NCBI RefSeq assembly: GCF_003171715.1
Contig: NZ_QGHL01000008.1
Span: 186,001 to 250,000, forward strand
Length of the DNA stretch: 64,000 nt
Source of the DNA: Novosphingobium meiothermophilum
GTDB lineage: Bacteria; Pseudomonadota; Alphaproteobacteria; Sphingomonadales; Sphingomonadaceae
Reading direction: 5' to 3'
Made by a program: the position numbers and the translations under genes. The number at the start of each line of letters is the position of its first letter. Position 1 is the first letter of the stretch. Of the stretch, positions 47,008-56,016 are shown piece after piece. The notes below the pieces were generated by a model. The model was not told the origin of the DNA. It worked only from the letters and a program-made list of their open reading frames with translations, and did no database searches.

Positions 47008-49203
47008 TCAGTCCTTCGTGCGATCACCGTATGCGTAATACTGATAGTGATAGTCGTAGGACATACCGGCTTCGGCTGCGCGATACTTGGTCAGCACGAC
47101 GCCCGCGATGCGCGCACCTGCGCCAAGCAGACGCCGGATCGCGGTCTTGGCCTGGCCAAAGTGGGCGCGGTTCGCCTCGACGATGAAGATCGTGGCATCG
47201 GCGATCCGCGACAGCAGCGGCGCATCGGCAAGGCCCATCACCGGCACCGAGTCGAAGATGATGAGCGAATACTGCTCGCGGTAGCGTTCGACGAACTCGA
47301 CCAGCACCTGCGAGGAAAGCAGTTCGACCGGATTGACCTTCGACGGCGCCACAGGCAGCACGTCGAGGTTGTCGGGCGTGCCCTTGATGAGCGCATCCTC
47401 GAAGCGCACGTCGCCCAGCAGAACCTCGACGAAACCGACCTTCGGCTTGGTGGTTTCGAAAAGGGCGAAAAGTGATGGCTTGCGCAAGTCGGCGTCGATC
47501 AGAAGCGTCTTGCGGCCAAGCTGGGCATACTTGCGGGCAATGGTCGAAGCGGTAAGCGACTTGCCTTCCGAAGGCTCGCTGCTGGTCACCTGAAGCACGC
47601 GATTGTTGCCCGGCACCGCAAAGTCGATCGACGTGCGGATCGAGGAGTAGGCTTCCATGAGAATGCTGAAGGGATCGGTCACTTCGTCGGCCACATCGCG
47701 ATCCGAGATATCGGGCGTGTAACCAAGCAGAGGCAGGCCGAGCTTGCGTTCAACATCCTCGGTCGTGCGCAGGCGGTCGTCGAAGGCCTCGCGCAGGACC
47801 GCAATGGCAAGCGCCAGAGCGCCGCCAAGGAACAGCCCGATCAGCATGTTCTTGGGAAGGTTAGGCGAAACGGGGCCTCCGGGAACCCGCGCCGGATCAA
47901 GCTTCGAGCTCGTGCTCTGCTTGAGGTTGGATGCGGCGGAAACCTCGTTGTAACGGGTCAGCATCGATGCAAGCTGCGAGCGCAGGGATGCGGCCTCGCG
48001 GTCAAGCATGTTGTATTTCACCCGGCGGTCCTGCTCGTCCAGGGTCTTGCCCGACACCTTGGACAGTTCCTTTTCGAGCGCCTGCTCCTGGCGCTGGGCG
48101 ATGACGAACTCATCGCGGATCGCATTCTTCACATCGGCCGTGGCGCGATTGATCTGGGCATTCAGCGAAGCGACTTCCGCGTTCAGCTCGCGAATGCGCG
48201 GATAGTTCTCGCCATAGCGCTGGCGCAATTGCGACAGTTCGGTCATCGACTTGGACCGGGCGCTGATCATGGCCTGTATGGTGCCGTTCTGCTGAACTTC
48301 GGGAAGCTGCGTGGCCGAAAGGTTGGCCACCGCATTCCAGCGCTGTTCTGCGGCAATCCGCTTGGCCCGCGCGTCGGTGTAAGCCTGGTTCACGCTGGCG
48401 AGCGTGGCGATGGTCACGGTCTGGGTCGTGGTCGAGGTGCCATCCGCGTTGGCCTCGATCACGGGCGCCTGCGCGACGATGCCGTTGGCCTTGGCATAGG
48501 CGTTGGTTGCTTCTTCCGCCTCCTGCACCCGCTGCTGAAGCTTGGTGATTTCGCCCTTGAGGTAGGTCTGCGCGTAGGTGTTGGTCTCAAGGTTCCGCTT
48601 GAGGTCATCCTGCACGAAGGCGTCGGTCACGGCATTCGCGATCTCGGCCGCGATCTGCGGATCGGGCGAGGTGAAGCTGATCGTCATGATCCGGGTTTCA
48701 AGCGGAATCGTCACTTTGGTGCTGCCGGAAACCTGATCGGCGGCAGCTTCGCGCCTGGCACTCAGCCACTGCTTGTCAGTCATGCCGTCCGGCCGCTTTG
48801 TCGCGAATTCGCCAATGAAATCGGCGCGATCGGCGAGCTTGCGGGCATCGACCACCTGATAGGCAATGCGCCGGCTGGTGATGACCGCCGACTGGGTCTG
48901 CATGAACCGGTTGATTTCGTTCACCGGGATTTCCGGGGAAAGGTTCTGCCCCTCGACGATGTATGCCGCGAACGGTTCGACCCGCACGGTGGCCGAAGCG
49001 GTGTAGAGCGGCCGCGTCAGCAGCGTCACCACAAGCGCGGCGACCAGAGCAAGCCCGATGATCCCCAGCAGCATGTAGCGCTGGCGATAGACCACGCCGC
49101 GGATCATCGAGAGGTTGAGCACGTTGCCCATGAAGCCGTTGCCGTCGAGGTCGTCGAGCATGGCCTGATCTGTCGGCATTCGGCTCTGGATGGCGTTCAT
49201 CAT
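47008..49203 (-). CDS. polysaccharide co-polymerase / tyrosine autokinase (Wzc/ExoP-like)
   Basis: A 731-residue inner-membrane protein. Wzz domain with first membrane segment at about 40-62, a long coiled-coil periplasmic region (about 200-420), a GNVR-like stretch, a second membrane segment near 450-470, and a cytoplasmic BY-kinase with Walker A SSEPSEGKSLTAS, Walker A' LLIDADLRKPS and Walker B LIIFDSVPV. The C-terminus carries the tyrosine cluster YDYHYQYYAYGD used for autophosphorylation. It controls chain length and export together with the Wza-like protein encoded just upstream. Confidence 0.93.
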   Translation of the reverse strand: MMNAIQSRMPTDQAMLDDLDGNGFMGNVLNLSMIRGVVYRQRYMLLGIIGLALVAALVVTLLTRPLYTASATVRVEPFAAYIVEGQNLSPEIPVNEINRFMQTQSAVITSRRIAYQVVDARKLADRADFIGEFATKRPDGMTDKQWLSARREAAADQVSGSTKVTIPLETRIMTISFTSPDPQIAAEIANAVTDAFVQDDLKRNLETNTYAQTYLKGEITKLQQRVQEAEEATNAYAKANGIVAQAPVIEANADGTSTTTQTVTIATLASVNQAYTDARAKRIAAEQRWNAVANLSATQLPEVQQNGTIQAMISARSKSMTELSQLRQRYGENYPRIRELNAEVASLNAQINRATADVKNAIRDEFVIAQRQEQALEKELSKVSGKTLDEQDRRVKYNMLDREAASLRSQLASMLTRYNEVSAASNLKQSTSSKLDPARVPGGPVSPNLPKNMLIGLFLGGALALAIAVLREAFDDRLRTTEDVERKLGLPLLGYTPDISDRDVADEVTDPFSILMEAYSSIRTSIDFAVPGNNRVLQVTSSEPSEGKSLTASTIARKYAQLGRKTLLIDADLRKPSLFALFETTKPKVGFVEVLLGDVRFEDALIKGTPDNLDVLPVAPSKVNPVELLSSQVLVEFVERYREQYSLIIFDSVPVMGLADAPLLSRIADATIFIVEANRAHFGQAKTAIRRLLGAGARIAGVVLTKYRAAEAGMSYDYHYQYYAYGDRTKD

Positions 49204-49262
49204 GATGTGGGTCTGAACCTTCTAAGTCTTGCAGCGCGCCGGGATTGTCGGCGCGGTGGCCA

Positions 49263-49979
49263 TCACAGCTGGGCGAAGAGGGCAAATGCCGGCAGGGTCT
49301 TGACGATATCCAGCCAGAATTGCGTCAGGCCCGATGTGCCAACCACCACCCGGTCACTCGGAAGCAGCACGGGGTCGAGCATGGTTCCGGCGCGAACGGC
49401 GCCGTAATCGAACTTGGCTACCGCCATGCCGCGCTCGGTCTGACGGAAAATCACGACCTCGCTCAGCTTGGCCTCCCGCTTCGGTCCCGCCGCGAGCGAG
49501 ATTGCGCCGGAAAGGCGGGTTCCCGGCTTGAAGGGATACATCCCCGGCTTGTCCACCGCACCTTCGACCGTGACGATGTGCGAGCCGAACTGCATGACAT
49601 TCACCGAGACACGCGGATCGACCAGATCGCCCTTGGCAAGCCGTTCGGCAACGGCCTTCTCGACCTGACTGGTCGTCAGGCCTTCAACCCGCATGGCGCC
49701 AAGCAGTGGCAGCGAAAGATTTCCATCCGCGCCGACGGGCACGTTCTCCACCGAAAGGTCAGGTTCGCGGAAGACGGTGACGCTGACCACATCCGATGGC
49801 CGCAGGCGGTAGGTTCCGGCCTCGTTCGCGCTGTAATCCATCTGTCCCAGCGCCGCTGACGGGGTCGTGTCGACAATGCCAACGCGGGCCACCGGGCCAG
49901 TGCTGCACCCGGCCGTCGCCAGAGCCAGTGCTGCAAGGGCGCATGTTCCGGCAATGCCGCGAGCCTGTGGTCTTTTCAT
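49263..49979 (-). CDS. outer-membrane polysaccharide export lipoprotein (Wza/GumB-like)
   Basis: A 238-residue export protein with a lipoprotein signal ending in LATAGC, a poly_export domain (about 55-130, YRLRPSDVVSVTVFREPDLS), and an SLBB domain (about 135-200, VTVEGAVDKPGMYPF). A C-terminal amphipathic stretch ends the protein, as in Wza barrels. It precedes wzc in the same direction with a 59-base gap. Confidence 0.92.
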   Translation of the reverse strand: MKRPQARGIAGTCALAALALATAGCSTGPVARVGIVDTTPSAALGQMDYSANEAGTYRLRPSDVVSVTVFREPDLSVENVPVGADGNLSLPLLGAMRVEGLTTSQVEKAVAERLAKGDLVDPRVSVNVMQFGSHIVTVEGAVDKPGMYPFKPGTRLSGAISLAAGPKREAKLSEVVIFRQTERGMAVAKFDYGAVRAGTMLDPVLLPSDRVVVGTSGLTQFWLDIVKTLPAFALFAQL

Positions 49980-50294
49980 GGCGGCTTTCACCTTGAGATT
50001 ACGAGCCAAACTTAAGTAATGTTCCGCATACCCGCCGCCTTCTTGCAGTGCAACCCTCGGCGGGGTGAAGGGTGGGGCGCGGCGCGTGCCATTCTGGACA
50101 GATTCGCCCCGGCATGATACGTTAACCAACTTAGCTATTCCGCTGTTTTGCCAAGGATCGGCGGGGGCATTGCACCTGAATTTCCCTGCCGCGGCCGATT
50201 GTTCAATCGCCTTGTCAGGATTGTTGTCGGGACGGGGCGACCATGCCTCTTGCACTGCAACATGATCCGGCCCTGTCAGGACGCGGCAGAGGAG
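49980..50294. other. divergent intergenic region upstream of the export genes
   Basis: About 315 bases between wza-like and a plus-strand membrane protein gene. The ACTTAAG (50010-50016) and ACTTAG (50128-50133) sequences resemble the core of the motif noted at 54394-54409. No gene is supported here. Confidence 0.4.
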
Positions 50295-50900
50295 ATGCTG
50301 TCTGCCATGCTGCACGGACCCAGCCTGCTTGGCACCTTCGCCAGCCTTTTCTATCTGGTTGCTGGCGTGCTGGCATTTCGCACGATGCTTGCCGCCAGAG
50401 ACGGTCAGGCGACAATCGGACTGCCGCGCTGGCACGCGCGCGTGTGGCTGGCCGCATCCGCACTCTTTTTCCTGTGCGCCGTTTCCCGGCAGTTCGGCCT
50501 TGAAGAGGCCCTGCGCGCAAGCCTCCGCGGCGAACTTCAGGTTGGCCAAATCTATGAGACCCGCCGGGATTACCAGTCGGTTTTCGCCAGCGTCATCATC
50601 GTTATCGCTGCGGGCGTCTGCACGGCGGGCGGTGTAGCGCTGGTCCGCAGCGGGCTGATGCGGCGAAAGGGGCTGTCGCGCACCACGGTGCTTGCCGGGC
50701 TGGCCTGCGGGGCCATGATCCTGCTCATACTCTTGCGGCTGGTTTCGTTGCACATGCTGGACGCGGTGCTTTATCGCGGGCCGCGGCTCAACTGGTTCGC
50801 CGATCTTGGGGCGACACTGGCCGTGGCGGTGCTGGCAAGGCACTATCATGTCTCGCTCAGGGCCTTGTCGCGGCGCGGTTCACGCTCGCGGTACTCATAG
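50295..50900 (+). CDS. hypothetical membrane protein, 201 aa
   Basis: A protein with about five membrane segments (approximate residues 8-28, 50-70, 98-122, 133-158, 168-188). I do not recognise the family. Either ATG 50295 or ATG 50307 is possible; the GAGGAG sequence favours the second by spacing. It converges on the pssE-like gene with a 6-base overlap. A role in export or regulation of the polymer is inferred from position only. Confidence 0.65.
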   Translation: MLSAMLHGPSLLGTFASLFYLVAGVLAFRTMLAARDGQATIGLPRWHARVWLAASALFFLCAVSRQFGLEEALRASLRGELQVGQIYETRRDYQSVFASVIIVIAAGVCTAGGVALVRSGLMRRKGLSRTTVLAGLACGAMILLILLRLVSLHMLDAVLYRGPRLNWFADLGATLAVAVLARHYHVSLRALSRRGSRSRYS

Positions 50901-51383
50901 GTTGCCAGTCCGGATGAAGCGATCCACCGCCGAGGTCAGCCGTTCACGCCGCGCGGCGGTTTCCTCCGCAACGCCCTTCATCTCGGTTGCCAGGCCGCGC
51001 AGGATTGCGTCGCGCAGATCGCTCTCCTCGTAAGCCACGACGATGCCCGGCCGCCCATCGAGCTGGCCAACCGTGGCCAGCTGATGATCGTTGCGATGCT
51101 CGCCAAATGACGCGCGGCGGGGAAACAGCACCAGCGGCTTGCCGAAGCGCTGCGCGGTCAGCACGGTTCCTATCCCGGCATGGGCCACGATCAGGCTGGT
51201 CTGCTTGATCATCCCGTCGAACTCGGACGGCGAAATGCTCTCCAGTGTCCTTATGTTACGCGCCTTGTAGGTGCCTTTGCCCGTCTGGGCGACGACCGGC
51301 ATGACGAGGTCCGGGGCAAGTTCATCAACCGCCCGGATCAGCCTGTCAAAGCCGAGCTGCATGCCGACTGTCACAAGGATCAC
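50895..51383 (-). CDS. PssE-like glycosyltransferase catalytic subunit (GT28 C-terminal/Alg13 type)
   Basis: A 162-residue protein with the Alg13/PssE start ILVTVGMQLGFDRLIRAVD and donor-binding IVAHAGIGTVLTAQRFGKPLVLFPR. Such proteins work only as a complex with a PssD/Alg14-like membrane anchor, here encoded just upstream with a 4-base ATGA overlap. In Rhizobium, PssD/PssE transfer glucuronic acid to the lipid-linked glucose; gellan also has Glc-GlcA at this step, so glucuronosyl transfer is likely. Confidence 0.85.
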   Translation of the reverse strand: MILVTVGMQLGFDRLIRAVDELAPDLVMPVVAQTGKGTYKARNIRTLESISPSEFDGMIKQTSLIVAHAGIGTVLTAQRFGKPLVLFPRRASFGEHRNDHQLATVGQLDGRPGIVVAYEESDLRDAILRGLATEMKGVAEETAARRERLTSAVDRFIRTGNL

Positions 51384-51826
51384 AGCAGGTTCCCCGCGTA
51401 GCCGGGCCGGTCATTGTCGGCGAGGTGTTCCCACTGGGTCAGGCAGCGTGTGGACATCCACCGCGAGAGCTTGCCGCAAAGCGAAAGCTGCTCCGCATTG
51501 GCGATGCTGTCGATCCAGAGCGTGCGCGCACCGGTCAGTCGGCCCATGAGAACGCAAAACAATCCCGGCGCCGCGCCTGTCGAAATCACTACATCGGGGC
51601 GCAGCCGGAAGACCAGCCTGGCCGCGGCAAGCAGGCAGCGAAGCGAATTGAGTGGCTGGTCCTGATTGCAGTCGGGCAGGATCGTTGCCTCAGTGATACC
51701 GGCCCTGCGCGGCAGATCGGGGTGCGTTGTGGCGAAATGCACCTCGAACTGCTCAAGCGTGGGACGCAGCAGCATCATCTGCTCCCAGTGGCCTCCTGCC
51801 GATGCTGCTGCCAGAACTTTCGTCAT
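51380..51826 (-). CDS. PssD/Alg14-like glycosyltransferase subunit
   Basis: A 148-residue partner of the previous protein: VLAAASAGGHWEQMMLLRPTL at the N-terminus, STGAAPGLFCVLMGRL in the middle. Alg14-like proteins anchor the complex to the membrane and help bind acceptor and donor. The start ATG 51826 fits the conserved N-terminus; the open frame upstream is not supported. Confidence 0.85.
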   Translation of the reverse strand: MTKVLAAASAGGHWEQMMLLRPTLEQFEVHFATTHPDLPRRAGITEATILPDCNQDQPLNSLRCLLAAARLVFRLRPDVVISTGAAPGLFCVLMGRLTGARTLWIDSIANAEQLSLCGKLSRWMSTRCLTQWEHLADNDRPGYAGNLL

Positions 51827-51873
51827 CGCCAACTCCAGATGTGCGCAACCTGCCGCATCAGTCTTTGCCCCGG

Positions 51874-52878
51874 ATGAACACGCACGGTAAACGGGCGCAA
51901 GGGATGCGGGCCAAGCATCCCGCAACCGGAGAACGCCGCTTGATCCACCGACCGCCGAAAGCCGCGCGTGCGGCCTTGTGTGCAGTGGCGATCCTGATTG
52001 TGGCCGCCACTTCCGGTGCGCTGGCGCAGGAAGCGCCATGGCCTGTGCGCCTGCACCGGGACATGGCGCGGGTGCTGGCGGCCGAATGGCGTCTGCGTCA
52101 GGCGGCAAGCGGCCTTTGCCCCGCGAGCGCGGCCGACATCGGCATTCTGTTTGATGACCGCCGCGCCTATGCCAAGCCCGACTGGCCCCTGCTTCAGAGC
52201 ACGGTCAATCTCGGAGAGCGCCCCCGCGTGGTGGCGGTCGCGCCGGGCAGTCCTGCCCACACTGCGGGCATCGTGGCGGGCGACGAGGTCGAAAGCATCG
52301 ACGGTCAGACAGTCGATGCCATTGCGACGCGGCGCAAGGCAGGCGCGCTTGTTGCCGAGGCCCTTCTTGCCGAAATTGCCGAACACGCCGCCGATCAGCC
52401 GCTCGTGGTGGGGGTTCGTCGCAACGGGTTGGTCCAGGTCATTCCTGTCCGGCCCGTGCTGCATTGTTCCGCGCGGCTGGTGCTGGTCACGAACCCCGCG
52501 GTCGACGCCTACAGCGACAGGCACAACGTGGCCATCACCACGGGCCTTGTCGCCTTCGCGCGCAGCGATGATGAACTCGCGCTCGCGGCCGGGCACGAAC
52601 TGGCGCATATCATCCATCGCGACCGCAAGGGCGGGGGCATTGCCCTGCGCCGCAGGATGGAGGACGCTGCCGATCTTGTCGGCCTTGGCCTGCTGCATTG
52701 TGCCGGGTATCAGGCAGGCACAGGCATCGCCCTGTTCCAGCGGCTGGGCAAGCGTGACTGGCTGGGCTTCCTGCGAGCACCGACGCATCGCTCGTTCGCA
52801 AAAAGGGTTGAGCGCCTGCAAGACGCGCAAGCGCGCTTGTCCTGTCCGGTGCAACCTGCGCCTGCCCATGGAACGTGA
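51874..52878 (+). CDS. exported PDZ and M48-type metallopeptidase
   Basis: A 334-residue protein with a signal or anchor around residues 30-51, a PDZ-like domain at about 110-190 (VVAVAPGSPAHTAGIVAGDEVESIDGQTV) and a zinc peptidase motif GHELAHIIH near residue 240 with a downstream Glu/Asp segment EDAADLVGLGLL. This order (PDZ then HExxH) resembles M48 proteases with a PDZ insert. In this locus it may degrade or process export proteins. Confidence 0.78.
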   Translation: MNTHGKRAQGMRAKHPATGERRLIHRPPKAARAALCAVAILIVAATSGALAQEAPWPVRLHRDMARVLAAEWRLRQAASGLCPASAADIGILFDDRRAYAKPDWPLLQSTVNLGERPRVVAVAPGSPAHTAGIVAGDEVESIDGQTVDAIATRRKAGALVAEALLAEIAEHAADQPLVVGVRRNGLVQVIPVRPVLHCSARLVLVTNPAVDAYSDRHNVAITTGLVAFARSDDELALAAGHELAHIIHRDRKGGGIALRRRMEDAADLVGLGLLHCAGYQAGTGIALFQRLGKRDWLGFLRAPTHRSFAKRVERLQDAQARLSCPVQPAPAHGT

Positions 52879-52889
52879 AGACATGCGTG

Positions 52890-54293
52890 TCAGAATGCGC
52901 GGTCGTGCACCAGCACGCGCGCGGTGTTGCAGATGATCTTGAGATCGCGCCAGATCGTCCAGCCATCCAGATATTCGAGATCCGCCTGCAGACGGTGAGC
53001 CAGATCGTTCTCGGTATCGGTTGCGCCGCGGAAACCCCGGACCTGGGCAAGACCGGTCAGGCCGGGCTTGAGCGAATGGCGCAGCCAGTAGCGGTGATCG
53101 ACTTCCCAGAACAGCTTGTCTCCCGCCAGCGATCCGATGGCATGGGGGCGCGGGCCGACGATCGACATTTCGCCGCGCAGGACATTGAAAAGCTGGGGAA
53201 GCTCGTCGATGCTGGTGCGGCGGATGAAGCGTCCGATGCGGGTGATGCGGTCATCGTCCTTGCTGGCTGAGCGGTTGCCCGCCGCATCAAGCTTTTCAAC
53301 GCGCATCGACCGGAACTTGAAGATCGGGAAGAACCGGTTGCCGCGTCCCGTGCGCTTCTGCACGAAGAGGACAGGGCCGCCGTCTTCCAGCTTGATGAGC
53401 AGGGCCACTGCCGCCAGCAGCGGCGCGAGCGCGATGACCGCAGCGCCTGCCAGCGAGAGGTCCAGCATCCGCTTGACCGCGCGTGCCCGCAGGCCCAGCG
53501 GGCCGCTGGCCACAACCAGCGCGCCATAATCGCGTTCACGCCGCGCCCCGATCACGCCAAGCGTGCGCACTTCGGGATCGACGATCTCGCCGGAGATATT
53601 GGCGCTCTTGAAGACCAGCGCCCAGGCGCCGCGTCGTTCGGGCGGACAGCTTACCAGCACCCGGTCCATGTTGAGCATGTAGAGGCCCAGCCGGTCCATC
53701 ATGTGCGGATCGCCAAGATCGGGCGCAAGGTGATGTTCGCGCGAATCGATGTGGAAGGCATGAGGCAGGCGAAGCGCCATTCCGCCATCATCGATCACCA
53801 AGGTGTTCACGGCCGCTTCGCCGCAGCGCCTGCGGATGAGCGGGCGCGTCAGCGCGCGCAGCCACAGCAGCAGCGCAAGGCTGAAGGCAAGGCCGAGAAT
53901 GGACGAGACGCGCGAAAAGCTGTCGCTGCTCTTGGTGGCAAAGCCTACGAAAAGCAGCACGGCTTCCGCGCTGAGCAGCGACATCGTGGCGCGCCCGCGC
54001 GCGAAGTTCGGCTTGCGCAGCGAGCGCAGGGTATAGACCTGAAGGCTGAGCGCGATCGTCCAGTAGATCGGCACCATCACCTGGCTGTGCAGAAGCGAGC
54101 TCTCTTCAAGGAACTCGCCAAGGTAAAGCCAGCTTGCCGCGCCGAACCCGGCAAAGATGGCAAGTCCGTCAAGCAGCAGCATGGCAATGTAAAGCTGAAG
54201 GCGCCGCTGTTCGAGCGATGGCGCAAGCGGCAGGGTGATCCGCTTGCGCTCCTGCGTGGCGCGAAGATCACTTGCCGGAATGTGCTTGGTCAT
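52890..54293 (-). CDS. polyprenyl-phosphate sugar phosphotransferase (WbaP/PssY type)
   Basis: This initiating glycosyltransferase moves a sugar-phosphate from a nucleotide sugar to undecaprenyl phosphate. The 467-residue protein has four N-terminal membrane segments (about 30-150), a central soluble region, a fifth hydrophobic hairpin (about 280-310) and the bacterial sugar transferase domain with KRTGRGNRFFPIFKFRSM, RRTSIDELPQLFNVLRGEMSIVGPRPH and LKPGLTGLAQV. In sphingans this enzyme loads glucose-1-phosphate. Start ATG 54293. Confidence 0.92.
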   Translation of the reverse strand: MTKHIPASDLRATQERKRITLPLAPSLEQRRLQLYIAMLLLDGLAIFAGFGAASWLYLGEFLEESSLLHSQVMVPIYWTIALSLQVYTLRSLRKPNFARGRATMSLLSAEAVLLFVGFATKSSDSFSRVSSILGLAFSLALLLWLRALTRPLIRRRCGEAAVNTLVIDDGGMALRLPHAFHIDSREHHLAPDLGDPHMMDRLGLYMLNMDRVLVSCPPERRGAWALVFKSANISGEIVDPEVRTLGVIGARRERDYGALVVASGPLGLRARAVKRMLDLSLAGAAVIALAPLLAAVALLIKLEDGGPVLFVQKRTGRGNRFFPIFKFRSMRVEKLDAAGNRSASKDDDRITRIGRFIRRTSIDELPQLFNVLRGEMSIVGPRPHAIGSLAGDKLFWEVDHRYWLRHSLKPGLTGLAQVRGFRGATDTENDLAHRLQADLEYLDGWTIWRDLKIICNTARVLVHDRAF

Positions 54294-54385
54294 CGCCTTG
54301 TATTGCCCCCTGCCGCCAGCGATCCCGGCCACGTCAGGCCCGGCTTGCTGGTTTGTGCGTGCTTTCGATGCTGGCCGACCCATTT

Positions 54386-54415
54386 ATTGCACTGCGCAAA
54401 AATACTTAGTGCAAT
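54386..54415. promoter_or_regulatory. inverted repeat upstream of the priming transferase
   Basis: Arms ATTGCACT (54386-54393) and AGTGCAAT (54408-54415) are perfect inverted repeats separated by 14 bases containing CAAAAATACTT. It lies about 95 bases upstream of the transferase start, a good place for an operator. Its core resembles the motif at 24961-24978. Confidence 0.45.
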
Positions 54416-54485
54416 CCCAATAGCAACCCCGTTCCTGTCCCATTGTGAGATCGGGCACACCTGATGGCCCGAAAACAGCCACGGC

Positions 54486-55511
54486 TTATCGCGCGGCAGC
54501 GCGCGCGATCTCGGCAAGGCCCTGGGCAAGGGCCAGTTCTCCGTTCCGGCTGTCGGAAATCAGGGTGCGGTGCAGCATGACGAGTCGTTCGCACAGACGC
54601 GCCAGCTTTGCCCCGCGCCAGCGCTTGAGCTGGCGCTCCAGATCGGGCTTGTCGCGGAAGAAGATGCTGTTGTCGCTCTGGACGAAAGCACCCACGTCGG
54701 TGCGCGAGCCAAGCCTTGCCGCAAGCTGCACAAGCTGGGTGGCGCGGCGTTCGAGCGCGAGGACGAGGCCGACCGGGTTGATATCCTGTTCGCGCATGCG
54801 GGACAGTTCTGCCGGAATGCACCGGACCTGCCCGCCCAGCACGGCGTTGACCAGGGGCATCATCCCGTCGTCTTCGCTGACCGCGCAGATCGCATCCAGC
54901 GCAGCGGCATCGGCGCTGCGCGGCGAATGCGGGCTGGCATCAAGATAGAGCGCAAGCTTTTCCAGTTCGCTGCGCGCCGTGCGCGTATCCAGCTTGGTCG
55001 CGCTGGCGATGCGCTGTGCCTGATCATCGTTAAGGCGCACGCCAAGGGCATCCGCCATGCTGCGCACGGTGCCTGCCACCGAGGCGAGTTCGGGCGCATG
55101 AAACATGCCGACGAGCGCATGTGCATGGCCTTCCAGCAACTTGGCGGTGCGCGACTTGTCGGTGGCAGACGTGGCGACGATCAGCACCGGCCAGCCATCG
55201 ACCGGACTTTCCAGCAGCGCTTCCACCGCATCGAAGCAATCGTCACCGGTGGCGCGCACGTGAATTATCCGCCTGTCGCCGAACAGCGAGACGGAGCGGG
55301 CTTCGTCGGCCAGGCGCACGGGATCGCGCTTCAGTTCCGCGCCCGACAGCTCGACCTTTTCAGCATCACCCAGCGCAGCGGCGATGAGCGCGCTGATCCG
55401 TGCCGCCGCATCGCTTGCGCCCGATTCGTCGGGGCCGCAGAAATAGAACAGGCGGCATTCGCGCGCGGCGCGCGCGGCGTTGGCGGCAAAGGTCTTCTGG
55501 GTGACCTTCAT
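54486..55511 (-). CDS. holA: DNA polymerase III subunit delta
   Basis: This clamp-loader subunit opens the sliding clamp. The 341-residue protein has the HolA-type N-terminal domain (LFYFCGPDESGASDAAARI) and the helical collar region near the C-terminus. It is the last gene of the leuS-lptE-holA run, a common arrangement. ATG 55511 is the start of the conserved part. Confidence 0.88.
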   Translation of the reverse strand: MKVTQKTFAANAARAARECRLFYFCGPDESGASDAAARISALIAAALGDAEKVELSGAELKRDPVRLADEARSVSLFGDRRIIHVRATGDDCFDAVEALLESPVDGWPVLIVATSATDKSRTAKLLEGHAHALVGMFHAPELASVAGTVRSMADALGVRLNDDQAQRIASATKLDTRTARSELEKLALYLDASPHSPRSADAAALDAICAVSEDDGMMPLVNAVLGGQVRCIPAELSRMREQDINPVGLVLALERRATQLVQLAARLGSRTDVGAFVQSDNSIFFRDKPDLERQLKRWRGAKLARLCERLVMLHRTLISDSRNGELALAQGLAEIARAAAR

Positions 55512-55518
55512 CGCCCGA

Positions 55519-56016
55519 TCACTTGATCTGGCGCAGCCGCACCGAAACGCGGGTGACGATCTGGTCAGCCACTTCCTGCGTGAGGTTTTCAAGCGCGGTC
55601 TGTTCGGCCGCGATCACCGCATATTCGCTGTTCACCACGTCAAAGCCCGCATCCGAACCTGCCGTGGCATCAAGCAGCACTTCATCGCTTTTCAGATCGA
55701 CCAGCTGATAGCGCGCGCGCAGCGTGCGCCGTTCGCGGGTGATGGCGTCGTTGGCAAGCTGGCCAAGCCCCTCCACCTTGTCATCCAGCCTGATGTCCAG
55801 CCTGTAGCGCGTGCCCGGATTGCTGGCGCCCGCGCCCAGCCGGTCGGCCAGGGCATTGCGCATCAGCCAGCCCGATTGGCCTTCGATGGGCGATATCGCC
55901 ACATCCGAAAGGCCGCGTGCCACCGCGCCGTTGCCGCCACCCGCATACATGGGCTGCAAGCCGCAACCCGCCAGCAGCAGCGGCGCCACCAAGAGGACGA
56001 GGCGTTCAGGCAACAA
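55519..56016 (-). CDS. lptE: LPS-assembly lipoprotein LptE
   Basis: A 165-residue outer-membrane lipoprotein that plugs the LptD barrel for lipopolysaccharide insertion. The lipobox is LLLAGC (about residues 13-18), followed by GLQPMYAG. The remainder has the alpha/beta fold typical of the family and ends in a conserved helix [14 protein letters not shown]. Overlaps the end of leuS by 11 bases and precedes holA by 7. Confidence 0.88.
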   Translation of the reverse strand: MLPERLVLLVAPLLLAGCGLQPMYAGGGNGAVARGLSDVAISPIEGQSGWLMRNALADRLGAGASNPGTRYRLDIRLDDKVEGLGQLANDAITRERRTLRARYQLVDLKSDEVLLDATAGSDAGFDVVNSEYAVIAAEQTALENLTQEVADQIVTRVSVRLRQIK

